From Sipunculus nudus (Eukaryota; Annelida; Sipuncula; Golfingiida; Sipunculidae), in contig CM049311.1 in NCBI GenBank assembly GCA_026874595.1, positions 63,821,453 through 63,885,452 on the forward strand: a DNA stretch of 64,000 nucleotides, written 5' to 3'. The translations under genes were made by a program, and so were the position numbers. The notes beneath the pieces were generated by a model. The model made no database searches. It was not told where the DNA came from and saw only the letters and a program-made list of their open reading frames with translations. Shown here piece after piece: positions 25,801 through 35,784 of the stretch; the stretch's first letter is position 1; each line of letters starts with the position of its first letter.

Positions 25801-28800
25801 ATAACAACACAGTGTGAAGTACTACTATAAAATAATAAGGATACAAACATAAACAATATAGTACAATCTACATAATATACCATATTTCTTAGTTTTTAAC
25901 TGCTGTATTAAACTAAAACCATGAAACCAGGTTTTTTCCCATCAAGCATGATGTGGTTATGAATGGGAGGTATCCTGTACATCTTTCAAACAGACATCAC
26001 TAGATGACCTGTGAGCAGGGGTGGGCCGGCAATACCAAGCCAGGTAAACCCGGTTGGATAATACCCGGGTTGGGCACATGGGGGTTTAATGGGCAATATG
26101 ATATATTTTTTAAAATTTTTTGTGTTATTTATAAATTCCTAAGTATTAACAAGTGTAATATACCATATCCTGTAATACATTTCAATTTTAATATCACTGT
26201 TTACAATGGGATTGAATTGTAAAGATTAAAGTCAATAACTATGGATAAAAGTAAATTTAGATGAAACAGTGTCAATGTTCCATGTCAGAGTTCCTTATCA
26301 GAGCCCTTTGGAATACATCAGCTTGGAGGCCCTCTTTGACCCAGTCAGTGTGTCCTACTTCAATGTGCAATGCTGTCCAAATCAGCACTGATAACTACCG
26401 TAAATCTTGTTTTTATGGCCGCACGTGTATTTATAGCCGCACCCTGAGTTTGCAAGGTCTCTTAAAGGAGCTCCCACGGAGGGCCAAATACCCAAAACCC
26501 CCCTTAAAGGCCGCACCTAGACTCCGTCTCTGGCCTGAGGGTAAGATTATTAGCTGCACGTAGCAAAATAAATCACGACATAGCTGCTTTAATGAAGACT
26601 AGAATAAAAAGTATTAATTACAGAGGTTAAATATGTTGCCAGATTATGTATATTAAATATATTTAACGCTCGAGATAGGGACAAAATATTTGTATGTTAC
26701 TAACGACTTTTGCACATGGATTGGCAGGCATTTATCAGAAAAAGAAAGATTCCCCGAACGATCGTTTAGTTTGAATGGTGGTTACGCAAAACGATTCTTG
26801 TATGCATCAAAACGCTTCTTTGCATGTACGTCGATTGTCAAAGACCATAATATGAACACTGAATTGAAGTTTATATGTACATTTATTGAAGCAAAAAGCC
26901 TAAATACTATCCGATATTATGTACCATCACGCAGTAGCGTTCAGGGGGTTGACATGATGGCTAAGACTGCTGAAACTGTCAGATTTTCAACCTGCAGGAA
27001 CTTAATCAGGGCTCGTGGTATACATATAAAAATTTTAAAGTAGAACCTTGACATGTATATCTTTCGTGCTATATATAACTTGTTATAAAAGATCTTGGTA
27101 ATTGTCACCAAATAATACATTTAAAACACCCCTGCTGTAACACAGCGGCCCACTTCGTTGGGCATGGTCAAGCAACATTGAAATAAATGCCTACTTTAAA
27201 CTCATTTGCAGCATTATTGAGCAACGATTATTTGTTTAGAAAGTATAATGAATAAAAAGCTGACATTGTAAAGAGTCGCACAATGGCTGACGATTGTTTT
27301 AAAATCAAGTTTGAGTGCCGCCATGTGCTGAAACGCCCTGGTGTTCTGCTAAGAATATTTCAAACGGCTGTACGCGGTGGGTATGGGTAGTAAACAGAAC
27401 AGCCACCTATTCCGTCCCAGTGTGCCTTGGGCAAACGCTACCTTGACAAGATGGCTCCCCACACGGAAACTTTCTTGAGGAAAAAACTTGCTTACCTCGA
27501 CCGGCCATTTTAATTTCACTTTAAAATCACTCGTTTTCACGCGTCATGTTTGCTATACGTGCGTATCTCGACAAGGTAACTTCAGTTATTTTGATATTTA
27601 GTTAAGTTGGCCAGCGATGTTTTCAAACGCATCGGCAAATTGTGACATGCAGCGATGTCAACGAACAATGTGACGATGATAATACCGAAGTTACCGGTAT
27701 GAAAATGATTCGAATCTTCTTAGTAATTCAAGAAATGGAATTTTCATCATAGATTAAGATTTCAAAATATTACTTTTAGAATTTAAATATACAGTGACTT
27801 TAAATGGATCAGCAGAATATTTCTATACAAATATATTGGAAAATCAGTAGCAAACAAGAATACGGCACGGCATGTAAAATCTGTATATTCACCAAATTCC
27901 ATCAGCTGTAGTGACATGTTCTACCATTTATATCTACAAGTGGGTTTCCCCTCTAACACTGTTTCCATTCATACAATATATTCGTGATTGTATAAAAAAA
28001 AAACAAAGATTAAACAGAAGTAAATGACCGGGCTATATGCATTCAAGGATGAAGGTTTTCCAAAAACATGACATGGGCGAGAAGATGGACTATTCAATAT
28101 TGAGGTACATGTATCAGACATTATTAAAAGTGTCAGTAAGTAACCTGCTAAATTTGAATTTTTATAGAGGTTTTATAGTGTTCTAAATTACATATTTTGA
28201 TTTTCTGAATTCTTTTTATAAACAACATAAATTCCAAGGCAATCCGGCTCCGTCAAAGGTATGACCGGTAATACCGATTTTTTCTGACAGACGTCACCAC
28301 TAGTCCTCACCATGAATAATCTCATTCATTTTAATCTCGTAATAAGTGTTGTTATTGTTCAATGTTTATTGTTATTGTTCAATTGATTGCAAATAATTAT
28401 TATATTTTATATGAACATTTAGACTATACAATTTTATACAATAAATCTGTGACTACAAAAAGTATTTCCTCTGTGGTGTGCTTGATCCCCTATTATCGCC
28501 CAAAGAAGTGCCATGTCCGGGAGAGAGTTCTTCTCACAGTTCATTTCTGATTAACCATCTATTTATGGTCGCATCCCGAGTTCAGAAAAAAAGTCGAGAT
28601 TTTCGATCTTGAGATTGTTTTAAAAGCCGCAGCGATAAAAACAGGATTTACGGTAGATAAGGTGTATTGACATAGAACTGACATTGGGGCTAGCTAGTCA
28701 TGACAGCCTGACAGGAGATATTTCAACTGTACAATGGTTACTGTAAAATCCCCTTCATACCCACCACTTAACTCTCTGGTATCTACTTCTGGACATTTGC

Positions 28801-31800
28801 TTACAATTTAAGTGCACAGGTCCCCCTTTAGCCTGGCTTTAAATACTGGTAACAATAGAGTGTAATAGTGTAATCCAGTTGCCAACCCTATGCACACTGA
28901 AAAAAAGTTAAAAATTAAAAATGAGAGAAAGCTATCCAAGATGTATACATATGCAAAATTTCAGGTGGATAAGTCAAACCACTGTTGAGATATGAGTGAT
29001 TTTTACCCTAGGCAGATGAACAGATGGACACAATGCAAAAATGGTTGTAAGCTGGGCCAGCAAATTTGTTAAAGCTGTAAAGCTATGCAAGATCTATATT
29101 CATGCAAACTTTCAGGCTGATACGTCAAACCAGTCCTGAGATATTAGCATGGATGTCTGCAGGGTCATTGATGTAGGTGGCGCCACCTGCCATAAAATTG
29201 AGAAAGCTATCCAAGATGTATAACCCTGCAAAATTTTAGACAGATAAGTCAAACTACTACTAGGATATGAGTGATTTTTATCCCAGAGAGACAAACAGGA
29301 TGCTATGCAAAAATGGTTGCGGGTGGCACCATCAGTGTTGTGTATGATTAAGAGCTATGTGAGATTTTTACATATACAAAATTTCAGGTAGAGTTGGCGG
29401 AACCTGGTCAAAAACATCGTATCCACAAAACTGTTTTGGCAGATACAATTAATATGAGACCCATGAACTATACATCATTTAAACCTGGTTATTCCTCTTC
29501 ACAACCTTTACTGGTATTATATATCTTCAGATCAATCTTTTTAATTTCACTGTGTGGAACAGGGATTTGGGGACAGCTGAAGCAACCCACCTTGAGTGTA
29601 TAGAAGTCATCGGTGCCTTCCTTTCTGGCCAAACATTGTACAATACTCTTGACTGGAGAAGCTCCTAGCCTGGGCCCTGGTCAAGGAAACGGAAACACAA
29701 TTATCTTAAAGCTCACTTTGATGTTAACACACCAATGGTATAGTTTACCAGATGTATAGCGTCAGACACTAAGTATCCGATACTTCTGAAAGAGACAATT
29801 TTTTTGGTGAAAATAAGCAAATCTGCTGCTGCATTAGTTAGAGAGAGAGCATGTTGTTACAGAGAGCATTTTACCATGTGATATGTCCCTACACATGATA
29901 TGACAGTCGTAACTTTTTCTTTTCTTTTTTTTTATATTTTTTGTTGTTGGAGGTTACAGCCTCATTTTTTTAATGCTAGCTAACCTAAATTCTGTGGAAG
30001 TAGTTAATTTTTTATGAATTTCCATGTTTTTTTTTTCATTTTACAGCATTAGCACAGTTTGAGCTACACTGGTGCAAAATTATAGCCTGATAGGTCAAAC
30101 AAATCCAAAGATATGTTGGTAAATGTATAAACACAGACGCACAGATGGACACACTGCATTGAGGAAAGGTCAGAGGTCAACTCAAAATGGTTAGGCACCA
30201 GGTCACATGTGACCCGATAGTTGGGTTAAGTTTCAGAACAAGGGACCCATGGGTCACGGCGCTCAGCTGAAGTTTGAAATTTTTGCAATTGCAAAATATG
30301 CAAAATATTCTACTGTAATGTTTTTCATTTATATAAGAATATGAGAAGTTAAGAGGAAAGGGGCCCTCCTACTTGGTAATAGTAAAGTTCTAAATATATG
30401 ATTGCAAACTAATACTCTGACAAGACTGTCATGAAGAAAAACAGTAAAAGTTTTGAGATACTGTGATGCATATAAAATTACAGATGGACAGGCAAGTAAA
30501 CAGAATGGACTTATACCTTTATTTCACTTTCAAGGGAATAATGCATTTAAGTTTATATATAAGCCTTTTTTAACATTACCACTTTTCCATTAAAAGTTTT
30601 TATCTAAATCATTTTTTTACAAGTTTTATAAATTTTTAATAAAAAAAATGAAAATATAAGTTAAAATATTAGAATTGTTGCAAAAGTTGCAATCATTATA
30701 TATCCAGAGTAAAATAACTGAAAATATAAGTTAAAATATTAGAATTGTTGTAAAAGTTGCAATCATTATATATCCAGAGTGTAGCTCATATTGGGTCATA
30801 TTATGCAGGGCAGAGGGAAAGCCTGCTGGTAGTGGCCAAGCTGTGCCAAGGCAAGCTGCCTGGGGTGGGTTACATTTCTGCACTTGACATGGTGTATGAA
30901 AACTTGAATAAAAGCTACTCTTTTCAATCAATTCCTTTGATATTTCAGATTTTAAAAGATTAAGTCCTTATGTATATATGCTGTGAAAATTAAATCAATA
31001 GTGCTTACAGGGAAAAACGTGCCATTGCCAAAGTTGGACAAAATTTAAGGTACTGATTTTTTATTTATGCTAATAACTTGAAAAATTTGCAAAATTCAGA
31101 TCTAATTTAGGGTAAACAATTGAATCTTGTTTAATAAAGTTATATTCCTGAAAAAAAGTCTCTAGCTTCAGCAATTCTCATGTTAAGTGAGTAAATATAT
31201 TTCTTGATTTTTTAAAAATTGCATTATATTTTGGCCCAAAATAATACACAACACTGATCTAATTTTTTTAATGTTCATAGAAAATGTATGGAAGAATATG
31301 AATACTAAATATGATCAAAAACAGATCAGTGGTTTTGATATTAAGCAGCCTTGAAGTGTAACAATGGCTTTTTTATGGAAAACGGAGGTTTTTCCTCAAT
31401 ATCTTGAAGGAACGAAGTTCTAATGACCCAATTTTCGGTATGGTAGGAGATTTTGGGGACATCTAATGGTATGCAAAATTTTTTAATAGTAGGTCCAACG
31501 GTTTCAAAAAGTGCCCTGTTAACGGCCGGACGGCCGGATGGACAACGAACAATGGACCACAACTATAGCTCAGATGACTTACAGTCAGCTGAGCTAAAAA
31601 TTGTTCCAGTAGTCTCAGAGTTTTCTTGAAACCAATACGGCAGCAGCAGAACTGGGTCAAAAACATAGTATCCGCAAAACTTTGCACTGGCAGATACAAT
31701 TTATACCCTGCTAACAAAACCAATTCCACAGTATATGTATATCTGCAGAATTCCATTCCAATTTTGGACTAGGTGACAGGGCAGTATCACAAGCTTCCTC

Positions 31801-32740
31801 TCATGTTATATCCTGGTGACTACTGCACCTGCGGGCTTTGGGTGTGTCATACCAACGAAGAACCCCTGAAATGCGCACTCTGGGTGGGGGTCTACAATGA
31901 AAAATTTCATTGCTATGGCTGAGATTCAAACTCAAATTCTCCCGTTTTTGAGTCCTACGTGACAGAAGCATGTATGACAATACTAACTTAAAATTGTTCT
32001 CTTATAATCCAGTTTTGACAAAGTTTGTTCAGAATATTATATCAAAGCTCCTTTTACTATCAGATGCTTGGAATCTATTGTTATTTAAAGTAAACTGATT
32101 TTGCCTAAAAACACAGAGGGCAACACAACCTAGAAAGTCCATCCAAAGACACACAGCTAGTTAGCAGAAATTATTTTGATGGCATTGTCAAGTAACCGAA
32201 CTTCTATGCCCCAGATATCACCAAGACAAGACAAGACAAGATCTGTCATCTGTTACTCACTATAAATGTTGAAGGTACCCATGAATGATAAATTATATTC
32301 CCTGTCTACAGCATTCCTCATAAATCAAAATCAAATTGAAAGATCCACATACTACATCCACTGATTCATCCCAAAAATAATTTTTGATTTTTTTTAAGCC
32401 CAAGGCCCATCATTTCACAAAATTTCATCAGAATTCAACAGAACTTTTGAAGGTATGGCTTGGACACACACAGCTACACACACACTAACATGGCTGCTCA
32501 CATAACCCCCTGCAACCTGCTTTTGCAGAGGTAATAAACAAGAAAATGTTGTGGTTATTGTTCACCTTGCTAGACATTTCTGTTATTGGCTGACAAGTTC
32601 CTGAATAATGGACAGAGTTATGTGTTACTGGTACCTATTAGATATGGCCCTGCTCTTCTGACACCAGGTGTCGCTACCTTCCTCTGTTTTGTGACCCGTG
32701 CTGCTGCCTGGTGTCCATCCACAGAAGCAGCACGCTTCAT
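12392..32740 (-). CDS. STK40: STK40 pseudokinase, complete gene (8 coding exons)
   Basis: Exons in transcript order: 32740-32635, 29676-29591, 25355-25221, 23574-23338, 17321-17153, 16634-16490, 14911-14792, 12698-12392. All introns are GT-AG and all phases agree. The product is 434 residues, close to vertebrate STK40 (about 435). Recognition rests on blocks such as VQCLARKEGTDDFY (48-61), HTEYSLLSLLH, RICLVLDCL (135-143), NKTADLINLQHYVIKEKK and QRGSPAYISPDVLSG. It has a kinase-like fold: beta-3 Lys is K64, the HRD loop is H193-R194-D195, but the DFG position reads N214-F215-C216 and no glycine-rich loop is visible, so it is a pseudokinase as known for the family. The tail has a Val-Pro motif (V393-P394) with Asp at -5, as in the human COP1-binding tail. 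Family role: nucleo-cytoplasmic signalling adaptor that binds the COP1 ubiquitin ligase and affects MAPK/NF-kB signalling. The exon model is inferred without RNA evidence. Confidence 0.95.
12866..13889. mobile_element. pogo-like non-autonomous transposon in the last STK40 intron
   Basis: Termini CAGTAAAACCTC (12866) and GAGGTTTTACTG (ending 13889) are perfect inverted repeats flanked by TA on both sides, as for Tc1/mariner/pogo elements. Both ends also carry AGTGACCAC-like subterminal boxes. 1024 bp with no transposase frame. Confidence 0.65.
13890..13940. repeat. AT-rich microsatellite
   Basis: (AT)n passing into an ATATA-ATATA repeat right at the pogo-like element's TA target. Confidence 0.85.
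14792..14911 (-). CDS. STK40: STK40 coding exon 7
   Basis: Encodes roughly residues 293-332 (NDGRVSEATTMLIHQLLVLNPKARLTASQVMVSLRTIIAAW), the end of the kinase-homology domain. Subdomain XI Arg is present in PKARLTA. The final Trp codon is split TG|G. The acceptor is TTTACAG and the donor ATG|GTATGT. Confidence 0.95.
14912..16489. other. STK40 intron 6, no feature recognised
   Basis: About 1.6 kb with no coding signal or recognisable element. Confidence 0.5.
16490..16634 (-). CDS. STK40: STK40 coding exon 6
   Basis: Encodes residues 245-292 (KPYLGKPSDMWALGVVLF..., C-lobe helix F, then YGQFPFYDSRPQELFRKIKAAEFTIP). The SDMWALGV block keeps the structural Asp and Trp-Ala-Leu-Gly of kinase subdomain IX. 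Starts in phase 1 and ends in phase 2 (AA|T, Asn) at GTAAGA. Confidence 0.97.
17153..17321 (-). CDS. STK40: STK40 coding exon 5 (catalytic loop exon)
   Basis: Encodes residues 189-244. It holds SNIVHRDLKLGNMVLN, the degenerate metal-binding motif ITNFCLG (canonical ITDFGLA), and QRGSPAYISPDVLS (activation segment and APE-like Ser-Pro-Asp). Asp195 of HRD and Asn200 are kept, but the DFG Asp is Asn and the DFG Gly is Cys, matching the vertebrate pseudokinase. Ends in phase 1 at a GTATGT donor. Confidence 0.97.
18100..18439 (+). mobile_element. Family-2 element, left part (interrupted)
   Basis: Begins with C-tracts and the block AGCAGCATATACTGACACTTGG, and contains a GGTGGCGCCACC box at about 18300. 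It is interrupted by the Family-1 insertion at 18440 and resumes at 22438. The same left block appears reversed at 55955-56034. Confidence 0.6.
19270..19300. repeat. Poly-G tract
   Basis: G12 followed by AGGGG. Confidence 0.8.
19811..19930. repeat. (GA)n purine-rich tract
   Basis: About 120 bp of GA/GAAA repeats on the plus strand. The open frames across it (Arg/Glu- or Ser/Leu-rich) are repeat artefacts. Confidence 0.85.
22438..23303 (+). mobile_element. Family-2 element, right part with terminal stem-loop
   Basis: Several repeat units with GGTGGCACCACCTGTC, CCAAATTTCAGACCAATAC and GATATGAGCAATTTTCACC blocks, ending in a stem-loop at 23271-23298 (TATCTGC ... GTGGATA, with G-T wobbles) followed by AATTA. 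Continues the left part 18100-18439. Confidence 0.65.
23338..23574 (-). CDS. STK40: STK40 coding exon 4
   Basis: Encodes residues 110-188 (79 codons, phase 0/0). It opens with an acidic variable loop (DEALEERDV...), then QRRICLVLDCLTPHDFSN and the highly conserved TADLINLQHYVIKEKK block, ending at VEMLHE just before the catalytic loop. The acceptor is TTTGTAG and the donor GAG|GTATGT. The stem-loop end of a Helitron-like repeat (23271-23298) lies only about 40 bp past the donor. Confidence 0.96.
23950..24690 (+). mobile_element. Family-3 hairpin-ended element with two ~300-bp units
   Basis: Two tandem units (from about 23997 and 24297) share AAATCAGAAATTGTAGGT, AACTTGTGCAGCAA.TA and AATAGGTCAAGGTCACCCAT. 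After a GGACACCGGACGG stretch it ends in a stem-loop at 24655-24683 (TAGCCC-a-TCAGCC ... GGCTGA-GGGCTA) followed by AAAG. Confidence 0.6.
25221..25355 (-). CDS. STK40: STK40 coding exon 3
   Basis: Encodes residues 65-109 (ILTLGNGKQENQDERQGKM... to HHHGLFK), 45 codons with phase 0 at both ends. It continues beta-3 into the alpha-C region. Part of residues 69-77 is the least conserved stretch compared with the vertebrate protein. The acceptor is TATACAG and the donor AAG|GTAACT. Confidence 0.94.
26395..28656. mobile_element. 2.26-kb TIR element (CTACCGTAAATC ends) in STK40 intron 2
   Basis: Inverted termini CTACCGTAAATC (26395) and GATTTACGGTAG (ending 28656) are flanked by ATAA on both sides, a possible 4-bp target duplication. 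Subterminal GCCGCA boxes recur near both ends (ATGGCCGCAC, ATAGCCGCAC, AAGGCCGCAC; AAAGCCGCAG on the right). The interior is more CpG-rich than neighbouring intron DNA. One 117-codon open frame at 26690-27043 has no recognised domain. Superfamily not assigned. Confidence 0.65.
28900..29451 (+). mobile_element. Family-2 element
   Basis: Diverged units with GCTATCCAAGATGTATA, ATTTCAGG and GATATGAGTGATTTTTACCC blocks and a GGTGGCGCCACCTGCC box at about 29178. Ends in a stem-loop region at 29419-29446 (GTATCCAC ... GCAGATAC) and AATTA. Confidence 0.6.
29591..29676 (-). CDS. STK40: STK40 coding exon 2
   Basis: Encodes residues 36-64, GPRLGASPVKSIVQ through the beta-3 lysine of FYTLK. This is the degenerate nucleotide-binding N-lobe: the family's LG.SPV replaces a GxGxxG loop. 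The acceptor is TTGACCAG and the donor CTCAAG|GTGGGT. The exon starts in phase 1, completing the split Gly codon from exon 1, and ends in phase 0. Confidence 0.93.
30060..30238 (+). mobile_element. Family-2 element, left part (interrupted)
   Basis: Has the 3' Family-2 blocks GACACACTGCATTGAGGAAA, a DR1-like AGGTCAGAGGTCA (30167-30179) and GACCCGATAGTTGGGTTAAG. Interrupted at GTTTCAGAA by the Family-1 element and resumes at 31601. Confidence 0.6.
30239..31600 (+). mobile_element. Family-1 Helitron-like element nested in a Family-2 copy
   Basis: 1362 bp, left end CAAGGGACCCATGGGTCACG then GCGCTCAGCTGA, right stem-loop at 31567-31595 followed by AAAAA|T. One 700-bp-type unit lies inside. A separate 70-bp tandem duplication is at about 30650-30780. 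It sits in STK40 intron 1. Confidence 0.75.
30648..30780 (+). repeat. 70-bp tandem duplication
   Basis: Two nearly identical copies containing AAAATATAAGTTAAAATATT and ATCATTATATATCCAGAGT, with one base difference inside the copied part. Confidence 0.9.
31601..31705 (+). mobile_element. Family-2 element, right end with stem-loop
   Basis: Continues the copy interrupted at 30238: CCAGTAGTCTC...GAAACCAATACGGCAGCAGC, then the stem-loop 31668-31698 (GTATCCGC ... GCAGATAC) and AATTTA. Confidence 0.6.
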
Positions 32741-32750
32741 TGCCAATTAC
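32635..32750 (-). CDS. STK40: STK40 coding exon 1 (start codon exon)
   Basis: The start codon is at 32740-32738 on the minus strand, followed by residues MKRAASVDG, which resemble the vertebrate N-terminus MKRRASDRG. Ten bases (32750-32741) separate the ATG from an acceptor-like TTTCAG, so these are probably 5' UTR joined to an upstream non-coding exon. The exon ends RRAGPYLIG, with the Gly codon split (phase 1) at a GTACCAG donor. The basic, Ala-rich N-terminal leader is low-complexity. Confidence 0.9.
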
Positions 32751-32751
32751 C

Positions 32752-33369
32752 TGAAATTATAGACAAGGCAAAAACTACAGCTGTTGGTGTTTTAAAAAAA
32801 ACTGTGATCCTTGTGAACAGCAGACAAAAAACTAAGAGCTTATATGGTTTTACATGTAAAGAATGAAACCTTGAAGCATGAAAATCAGCTCTCAGTCAAC
32901 ATGCTCAGACTAGGTTAATCATACTGAGCTAAAACAAAGCTGATGTATTTTCAACTCATGTCAGGCCTTCTAAAATACAGAGTCCCACAATAATAAATTT
33001 GTAAAATATATAATAAATTAATCATTTTGTGCATTTTTCACAAGAATTATAGCCAGTTTGTCCCACATTTGATTGATCACAAAACCATATACCAACAGAT
33101 TATGCCTAGATACAAGGATAATTCTGATCAGGGGCAGATCAGAGAGAGGTACAACTAAGAAGATATTGGGATATAGAAGCATTTACAAATGCACATTACA
33201 TCTAATTACAGGGGATTAATCTACATGTTGATGTACTGATGATCATTAGAGAATGAGTCCTTAGATTTCTATGCTTACATGTATAACAAAATACTGAAAC
33301 ACTGCATTTGTATGACCACAGGTGCAGGGGCCCTAGTTTAAGCAAGTCAGTAATGATATAGGCCTCAAG
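32752..33369. other. Upstream/intron region of STK40, nothing recognised
   Basis: No coding signal or repeat was recognised. Confidence 0.4.
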
Positions 33370-34570
33370 ACTGGTCTGGCAGGTCTACTCTTGAGGTCTA
33401 AACAAGATGATCTCAGTCTTGGAATGGCAGGTCCACTCTTGATCTCTTAACAAGATGGTCTCAGTCTTGGTTTTGCTGGTCCACTCTTGATATCTAAATA
33501 AGATTGTCTCAGTCTTGGTCTGGCAGGTCCACTCTTGATCTCTAAATAAGATGGTCTCAATCTTGGTCAAGCAGGTCCACTTTTGATCTCTAAATAAGCT
33601 GGTCTAAGTCTTGGTCTGGCAAGTCCACTCTTGATCTCTAAATAAGATGGTTTCAATCTTGGTCTGGCAGGTCCATTCTTTATCTCTAAATAAGATGGTC
33701 TCAGTCTTGGTCTGGCAGGTCCACTCTTGATATCTAAGTAAGATGGTCTCAGTCTTGGTCTAGCAGGTCCACTCTTGATCTCTAAATAAGCTGGTCTCAG
33801 TCTTGGTCTAGCAGGTCCACTCTTGAACTCTAAATAAGCTGATCTAAGTCTTGGTCTGGCAAGTCCACTCTTGATCTCTAAATAAGATGGTCACAGTCTT
33901 GGTCTGGCAGGTGCACTCTTGATCTCTCAATAAGATGTTCTCAGTTTTCATCTGGCAGGTGCATTCTTGATCCCTCAATAAGCTGGTTTCTATCTTGGTC
34001 TTGCAGATCCACTCTCTATCTCTAAAGAAGATGGTCTCAGTCTAGGTCTTGCTGGTCCACTCTTGATCTCTCAATAAGCTGGTTTACATCTTGGTCTGGC
34101 AGATCTGCTCTTTATCTCTAAATATGATGGTCTCAGTCTTGGTCTGGCAGGTCTACTCTTGATCATGATAAGATGGTTTCAGTTTTGGTCTTGCTGGTCC
34201 ACTCTTGATCTCTCAATAAGCTGGTTTTATTCTTGGTCTGGCAGATCCTCTCTTTATCTCTAAATATGATGGTCTCAGTCTTGGTCTGGCAGGTCAACTC
34301 TTGATCTCTAAATAAGATGGTCTCAGTCTTGGTCTGGCAGGAGCACTCTTGTTCTCTCAATAAGATGGTCAGTCTTGGTCTTGCTGGTCCACTCTTGATC
34401 TCTCAATAAGCTGGTTTCATTCTTGGTCTGGCAGATCCGCTCTTTATCTCTAAATATGATGGTCTCAGTTTTGGTCAATCAGGTCTACTGTTGATCTCTA
34501 AAAATGATGTTCTCAGTCTTAGTCTGGCAGGTCCACCCTTAGTGTCTCAATAAGATGTTCTGAGTTTTTA
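33370..34570. repeat. 48-bp minisatellite, about 25 copies
   Basis: The unit contains CTTGGTCTGGCAGGTCCACT, CTTGATCTCTAAATAAG and ATGGTCTCAGT. The unit length is 16 codons, so one minus-strand frame stays open over several units with a repeating peptide (TKTETILFRDQEWTCQ-like). Copies differ by scattered substitutions, and subgroups (CAATAAGCTGGTT variant) alternate in the right half. It lies upstream of the STK40 start codon. Confidence 0.95.
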
Positions 34571-34574
34571 ATCC

Positions 34575-35414
34575 ACTTCAAACAAAAAAAAATTCATGTT
34601 CAAAATCATTGCTAGCAACATAACACCAACTGCTTATGGAAGGCTTGCTAATACTTTGTGGTCTAAAGGAGCAGATGACAGAGAGTAAATAAATGGTCTT
34701 GAGGTCCTGGATCAGTTCCTACTAGGATGGAAAGACCAAATGATATATGACATTTTGGTGGCCAAATAACATCTTCATATAATGCAGTATTTATAATAAT
34801 TACCTAGAATACCAGACATGCCTACCGTATTATCTTGTCACTTATAGTGCTTAACCCCATACATGAGTTCTTCGTTTATGTGTACAATGCTGGTGGATCA
34901 GAGGACTCAAGTGAGTTTCCAAGTACAAACTAAAGTTATGTATTTTATGATATTTATTGTAGCAATATTTGACCTTTTTTGTGTATTACATACACCAAAT
35001 AAGACTTGTTTTTGGTCATTTCACTCCTAGTTTGTATGGGCGCCTGCAGATACATTACTGGTTCACTCGTCCACGAAGTTGTATGGATGTAACTTGTGTC
35101 AGGAATGTCAACTCATGATCACAACAAAACCTTGTATAATGATCTGTTGAATATATCAATGCCATATTTTATCACACTAATATGCCGTCTTTTCACTGGC
35201 AGACACGGCAGCCATTTATGCTGGCTATGACGCTGCCCCCTTGTGGCACAAGCCAAGCACTTGAAAAGTAATGTTGGGTGTACAAACCACCCATACTGTT
35301 ATTTCACTAAATATTGGAAAAATACTGTATTGACATTTCCTACAGATACTTATTCATCTGTAGTGTATAGTACATTACAATAATACTATTGTCAGTATTG
35401 ATATATTTGTTTAC
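34575..35414. other. Region upstream of STK40, nothing firm
   Basis: No coding signal. It precedes the possible leader exon and could be intron 5' of the start-codon exon or intergenic. Confidence 0.35.
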
Positions 35415-35500
35415 CTTTCAGGAAGGTCTCTCGGTGCAACGATGTCATAAGTCATCCAGTACAGCTGATGCTTCAAGGACGTAACCTGGGTGACGTGAAG
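35415..35500 (-). other. Possible STK40 5' leader exon (upstream limit unknown)
   Basis: On the minus strand the sequence ends CCTGAAAG|GTAAAC, a strong donor about 2.7 kb upstream of the acceptor of the start-codon exon. Joined to 32750, it gives a 14-codon upstream ORF (ATG at 35455-35453) that stops six bases before the STK40 ATG. A TGACGT-like motif lies near 35488. No transcript evidence is available and other leader exons are equally possible. Confidence 0.3.
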
Positions 35501-35784
35501 TTATTTTGTACAGAAATTACAGACAGTTATCATTTTAAACCAATCAGTTTATAATATATTTTCATGACTTCATTTTATTTTTATGTCAAGTAAAACAGAC
35601 ATATAATAATGTTACAAAAGGGGATAAAATGTAGAATCAGAAAAGATGTTAGTGGAATAAAAGCTGTTAGTTTGTACACATCTACACGTCCATTAATGCC
35701 AGTTTTTGGCTTCAAATTTAAATTTACACCAGTGTTTCTTGGTGTTTCATCACAGATACCCCTATTGTCCGTTATTCAGATAAG

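Noticed and set aside
26690-27043. 117-codon plus-strand frame
   Set aside because: Lies inside a TIR element and shows no recognised motif; could be chance in GC-richer DNA. Kept only as part of the element description.
33385-34360. Repetitive minus-strand peptides (TKTETILFRDQEWTC)
   Set aside because: Created by the 48-bp minisatellite; no start context, splice sites or flanking domain support a protein.
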